Shown here: one piece after another, positions 7,381 through 10,284 of the stretch
Layout: each line of letters begins with the position of its first letter
How positions within the stretch are numbered: the stretch's first letter is position 1
Origin: Physocladia obscura
Lineage: Eukaryota > Chytridiomycota > Chytridiomycetes > Chytridiales > Chytriomycetaceae
Assembly (NCBI GenBank): GCA_027596945.1
Contig: JADGJH010001389.1
Coordinates: forward strand, 1-10,284
Direction of reading: 5' to 3'
DNA: 10,284 nucleotides
Position numbers and translations under genes: made by a program
Notes under the pieces: model-generated
Databases searched by the model: none
Told to the model about the DNA's origin: nothing
What the model saw: the letters and a program-made list of their open reading frames with translations, nothing else

Positions 7381-8570
7381 TCAAAATTTATACCTACTGT
7401 AAAAATTGGTCAGTCAAACATTTTTAATTTGTTATAAAGTTCAGAAATCTATTTTGTTGTTCAGGAGCTTCCATGATTCCCTTTTTTTTTAGAATTGTTT
7501 TGAAAATAAAAAGATTTTATTCAGATTAATTAAAACAACTTGAATAAATACAAGAATAACAGAAAGAAAATAAAGAATAAAACTATAGCACAGTGAATTC
7601 ATCCCATTCAGACTCACAAGTATTTTAATTGGCCAGAAATCATATATATCAGAACCTTGCAGACTTTCTGCTTAACTTCAACTTTGTCATTACTATTGCA
7701 GTTGTAAGTTTTGATTTTTCTGTAGATCCAACAAATTGAGAAGGATTTGAATCAGCAGGTTCAGGGAAGTTAATAGTTTAAAACCGTGGTACCAATGTCA
7801 TTATTGAAGTATCAAATAATTGCTATTTGAAATGGGACACAGATTGCAATGTCACAGTAAAAGTTCTTGAGAATGGAAAACATGTCTGAACAATTTCTTG
7901 AACTGAGTGTTTCATGAAAATGATCACATGAATGAAAAGGATTAAAATTACTTCAGTGCAGGAATCTTACACTGCTTAAAAGACACAACTCTGTTATTTG
8001 CAGTTTTTGTTTTGAGATTGTTCAGGAGTCTCTTCTGGATTGCAGGCTAATTCTTGCTGATTTCATTGATAACATTTGGATAAGTCCACAGTTCTTCTCG
8101 CAGTCTTGAAAGGCCCTTCTTGAAATCCATACCATCTTACTTCTTTGAATATAGCACTATTTGTGCTTTGTTACTGATCTTGGATGCATCTTTGTCAGTC
8201 TCAAAATATTTTCTCCCATCTATAAGGTTTGTTATTTTGTCAATATTGATTTTGTCTATGGGCTGCCACAGCTTGATTAAAACTGGCTCTTGTTTTCATT
8301 TGAAGAATTAGTACAGTTTGATCTCAATTCAGGAATAAATTATTCAAGTTCATTGATTTTTTCCTTCAGCTACTGATTAACATTGGGTTTTTGAGTTTCA
8401 AGTGTTTCTCTGAATAGGCTCCTTAGAACCAAAGCAAGGAACACCTGCCTTTGAGAGTATTGAATTAATCTTCTTTTCATCAACTTTGTAGCTGTGATTA
8501 TTTTGTGGGTCTTTGAATATTGTGCTTATAGGGAGTGATTTGAGGGATTTAGAACAAACACCTGTTGAAC
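5356..8570. mobile_element. Decayed virus- or plasmid-like element, CpG-depleted
   Basis: Between the CpGs at 5354 and 8570 I find only four CpG dinucleotides by eye (5542, 5544, 7785, 8099), while the flanking DNA carries them regularly. The block holds two convergent sets of broken reading frames: a rightward helicase-type replication protein and a leftward unknown protein. An AT-rich, poly-T/poly-A interval near 7480-7580 separates their 3' ends. I see no terminal inverted repeats. A 9-base direct repeat, AACAAAAGA, lies at 5357-5365 and 8598-8606 and might be a target-site duplication, but it is A-rich and may be chance. The element class is undetermined; an endogenised DNA virus, a linear plasmid or a self-synthesising transposon are all possible. 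Confidence 0.65.
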
Positions 8571-8579
8571 GAACAACAC
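7583..8579 (-). pseudogene. Broken unknown ORF of the element, convergent with the helicase
   Basis: Read leftward, several coherent fragments appear. The first, from about 8579, includes IFKDPQNNHSYKVDEKKINS and ends at a TGA. The next is a short coiled-coil-like LKEKINELE. The longest is a 109-codon stretch at 8274-7948 with only two internal stops, including KLWQPIDKINIDKIT, SRLREELWTYPNVINEI and FKQCKIPALK. The last ends in SEWDEFTVL at 7583-7585. The fragments lie in different frames, so both stops and indels have accumulated. The basic, helical character could suit a nucleic-acid-binding or structural protein, but I do not recognise the family. Composition and CpG loss match the helicase pseudogene, so both belong to one element. 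Confidence 0.45.
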
Positions 8580-8754
8580 GTTTTATTTATGATGTGGAAC
8601 AAAAGATAAATTCTTTCAAATAAACGTCGAATTTGAATCAAAATGTATGTTAGTTGTGTTTTTTTAATTTATTATAAATTTTAGAAGCTGTCGAAGCACA
8701 TTCCTTTTCATTTCACCAGCTAAAAAGATTCACGCCATCTGATTGGTCCATTGT

Positions 8755-8770
8755 GTGAACATCTGTTCAC
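8755..8770. promoter_or_regulatory. 16-bp palindrome near a CCAAT box
   Basis: GTGAACA and TGTTCAC are perfect 7-base inverted arms around a TC centre. This is the symmetry expected of a dimeric transcription-factor site, and it sits next to an inverted CCAAT box at 8742-8746. Role inferred from symmetry and position only. Confidence 0.35.
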
Positions 8771-8978
8771 CAGTTTCACACCGAAGATCGCCCAAAATCC
8801 AAGGTCAACACTTAGAAGCTGCAGTGAGAATGAATAAAATGAAATATCAGTAATGGGCTTGACTGTGAGAAAAAAGGTGTGGGCGTGAAAAGTTCAGCCA
8901 TGGATCACTGGCACATGGATTGCACAATATGCCGACTTGGGATACCTTACGATTTCGGATATAACGTCATGCCAGCAA

Positions 8979-9020
8979 ACACAATTGTATGGTGGGAAAA
9001 ACACAATTGTATGGGGAAAA
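8979..9020 (+). repeat. Short tandem repeat, two copies of ACACAATTGTATGG(T)GGGAAAA-type unit
   Basis: A 22-base unit at 8979-9000 is followed directly by a 20-base variant at 9001-9020, then ACAC and a run of about 14 A residues. The copies differ by a two-base deletion. The length change would shift any reading frame, which argues that this stretch is non-coding. Confidence 0.85.
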
Positions 9021-9218
9021 ACACAAAAAAAAAAAAAAGATTTATATGTACTCGATTTTTGCCACACCAGATCGAAGCTTTGCGGAATTACATTCCGTCG
9101 AAGCATGCCCCCACCAAGATCAAGAAAAACCAGGCGAAGGAAAAGCATGTGACTGAATTCCGAATCACCCACTCGTTTCCATCTTGTTTTTTGTTTTAAC
9201 ACGAAAACAATATCTTAG

Positions 9219-10284
9219 CCACGTATCAACGCGTGGTCAGCGGCCGCAGCGCAACCTTTGGAAACATCTGCGTCGCAACTAGAAAGTTTGCACCAAAATT
9301 TTCTGCGCGGAACCAATATCGCTGGTAATGGTTGAAGTATTCAGAAGATTATTTTTTTTATAATATTCGTGATGTTCTAGGTGATCAGCCATTTCTTGGA
9401 ACACGTCCAATCACGAATAAAATTCCTGGTTTGGAACTTCTAAAATTACTCTGAGTATGACGTTTTTTCGCTTTAATGAAATATAGGGCCGTATATCTGG
9501 CAAACCTACAACGAGATCCATAAACGTGTGAAAAATTTTGGGTATCACAAAAAAGCACTATAGAAAACGTTTTGTGTTATTTTAATTTGTTTCAGGATTG
9601 GCCTTCTTGCAACAATTCCCGCACTTTCTTCGACTGTTCAGTCTGCAATAGGAATATTTTCAATAAACCGTGCAGAATGGATCATTGCCGAGCAATCGTG
9701 CTTCTTCACATCCTTGACGACAGTTCCTCTCTTCGACATGTATTCAAACGCGGCAGTCCGTCACATTGTCATGGAAGCATCACTATCTGTAATAATTGCA
9801 ACTCGCGATAAAGCCGCAATGTTACTATCAATGGCCGAAACAGACACTTCGTTACAGTGCTTGAAATATATAATCATTATGGACGCGAGCGCTGGGTCTG
9901 TGGTTGACGAAGATGTTGCAGCGGTGGGAGAAGAGTTTGGGATCGAAGTTTTGGCGATGCTAGATGTAGAGCGACGTGGTGCAATGGCTGCTACTAGCGC
10001 GGTTCTAGCAGAGGTTGTTAGACCTGGAAAAGATACTGTGGCTTCGATTTGTTATACTAGCGGTAAGATTTAGCATACATTATTGATTTCTTTTATTCTT
10101 CCTGAATTTCGAAGTTGGCGTAGGAACCACTGGGACTCCGAAAGGAGTGATTCTGACTCATGAAAATATGCTTGCGCTTGCAAAGGGGATATTTGTTCTT
10201 GAGCGATTGGGAAGGTTCGAGAAGATTTCTGCGAGTGACGTTTACATTTCATATCTCCCATTGGCTCATGGTACAAGACAATAT
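9219..10284 (+). CDS. Long-chain acyl-CoA synthetase (AMP-forming), 5' part, multi-exon, truncated by window end
   Basis: The exons are 9219(?)-9324, 9381-9428, 9487-9541, 9596-10062 and 10124-10270. Joined, they give about 274 residues matching the N-terminal 40 percent of eukaryotic long-chain acyl-CoA synthetases (usual length about 650-700). In order: LHQNFLRGTN; GDQPFLGTRP; a TYNEIHKRV segment; GIFSINRAEWIIAEQSC; TVPLFD; the acidic and hydrophobic middle; ICYTSG joined across the last intron to TTGTPKG, the ATP/AMP-binding P-loop of the ANL superfamily; LTHEN; and SYLPLAH. The enzyme makes acyl-CoA from fatty acid, ATP and CoA for lipid synthesis or beta-oxidation, usually at ER, peroxisome or lipid-droplet membranes. 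The N-terminus is unresolved: the first exon frame is open from 9219 with no ATG. After LPLAH the frame meets GTACAAG at 10271, a likely donor, because relatives continue with a hydrophobic residue and Phe-Glu/Asp-Arg. I see no damage to the conserved motifs. Confidence 0.92.
9325..9380 (+). other. Intron in acyl-CoA synthetase gene (56 nt, phase 1)
   Basis: The donor is GCTG/GTAATG and the acceptor GTTCTAG/GTGAT. Splicing forms a glycine codon and yields NIAGDQPFLGTRP, which fits the family's N-terminal region. Confidence 0.8.
9429..9486 (+). other. Intron in acyl-CoA synthetase gene (58 nt, phase 1)
   Basis: The donor is CCTG/GTTTGG and the acceptor AATATAG/GGCCG. Splicing forms a glycine codon and joins NKIP to GPYIWQTYNE, the family's PYxWxTY region. 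Confidence 0.85.
9542..9595 (+). other. Intron in acyl-CoA synthetase gene (54 nt, phase 2)
   Basis: The donor is TTTTGG/GTATCA and the acceptor TTGTTTCAG/GATTGG. Splicing forms a glycine codon and joins KNFG to IGLLATIP. The intron contains an in-frame TAG, so retention would truncate the enzyme. Confidence 0.88.
10063..10123 (+). other. Intron in acyl-CoA synthetase gene (61 nt, phase 1), inside the ATP-binding motif
   Basis: The donor is TAGCG/GTAAGA and the acceptor GGCGTAG/GAACC. Splicing restores the YTSGTTGTPKG nucleotide-binding loop exactly, with the intron dividing the motif's glycine codon. This is the best-supported intron in the window. Confidence 0.95.

Larger units (their letters stand above)
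8571..9218 (+). promoter_or_regulatory. Probable promoter and 5' region of the acyl-CoA synthetase gene
   Basis: CpGs reappear here, marking a return to host DNA. An ATTGG (inverted CCAAT box) at 8742-8746 sits 9 bases before a 16-base palindrome, GTGAACATCTGTTCAC (8755-8770). A 20-22-nt tandem repeat and an A run follow at 8979-9040. Frames at 8879-9199 (+) and 8894-9202 (-) cross these repeats and are not credible whole genes. The first coding exon of the synthetase probably lies between 9040 and 9218. A donor GTGACT at 9149 with the CTTAG acceptor at 9217-9218 would be phase 0 from the frame of the 8879-9199 ORF into the known exon (70-nt intron), but the start codon is not settled. Confidence 0.4.

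Noticed and set aside
5356..8570. Classical RIP (repeat-induced point mutation) as the cause of decay
   Set aside because: RIP mainly removes CpA, but CpA is abundant here while CpG is nearly absent.
8894..9202. 102-codon frame on the minus strand upstream of the synthetase gene
   Set aside because: It crosses the tandem repeat and A run, contains a Phe run from poly-A complement, and overlaps the probable 5' region of the synthetase.
1..10284. tRNA genes, rRNA and CRISPR arrays
   Set aside because: Scanning for B-box (GGTTCGANTCC-like) strings, rRNA cores and regularly spaced repeats showed nothing convincing.

Overview
The window is eukaryotic nuclear DNA from an AT-rich genome with very short spliceosomal introns (54-61 nt) and long poly-T/poly-A runs between genes. 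The gene set (a fungal/animal-type long-chain acyl-CoA synthetase, a Ser/Thr-rich secreted protein, an intronless S66 peptidase) would suit an early-diverging fungus or a related unicellular opisthokont. No marker fixes the lineage, so this is inference.

Layout, left to right. 1-304: T-rich low-complexity DNA. 305-1033 (+): an orphan gene with a probable 60-nt intron. 1034-2156: AT-rich intergenic DNA with a perfect 34-nt tandem duplication. 2157-3236 (-): an intronless, strikingly GC-rich peptidase of family S66 (MccF-like LD-carboxypeptidase) with its Ser-Glu-His triad intact. 3237-3707: divergent promoter region. 3708-5016 (+): a two-exon gene for a secreted, Thr/Ser-repeat protein with a C-terminal domain containing eight cysteines. 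5039-5355: GC-richer DNA with a short ORF. About 5356-8570: a decayed mobile or viral element of about 3.2 kb, with a rightward replication-type helicase pseudogene and a leftward unknown pseudogene that converge. 8571-9218: probable promoter and 5' region. 9219 to the edge (+): the 5' part of a long-chain acyl-CoA synthetase gene with at least four introns, cut off by the window end.

The most unusual signal is the block at about 5356-8570. It holds only four CpG dinucleotides in 3.2 kb by eye, while the DNA on both sides has many. Its reading frames are broken by shifts and by stops that are often TGA, some at positions where arginine would be expected. This fits an inserted virus- or plasmid-like element that was CpG-methylated and decayed by CGA-to-TGA deamination. 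The relic retains helicase motifs: a P-loop with a stop in it, a motif Ia-like segment, a DE box and motifs V and VI. Upstream of these is a region that may be polymerase-like.

The intact genes do not form an obvious pathway. The S66 peptidase (perhaps acquired from bacteria and acting on peptide antibiotics or muropeptides), the mucin-like secreted protein and the fatty-acid activating enzyme look like independent neighbours.
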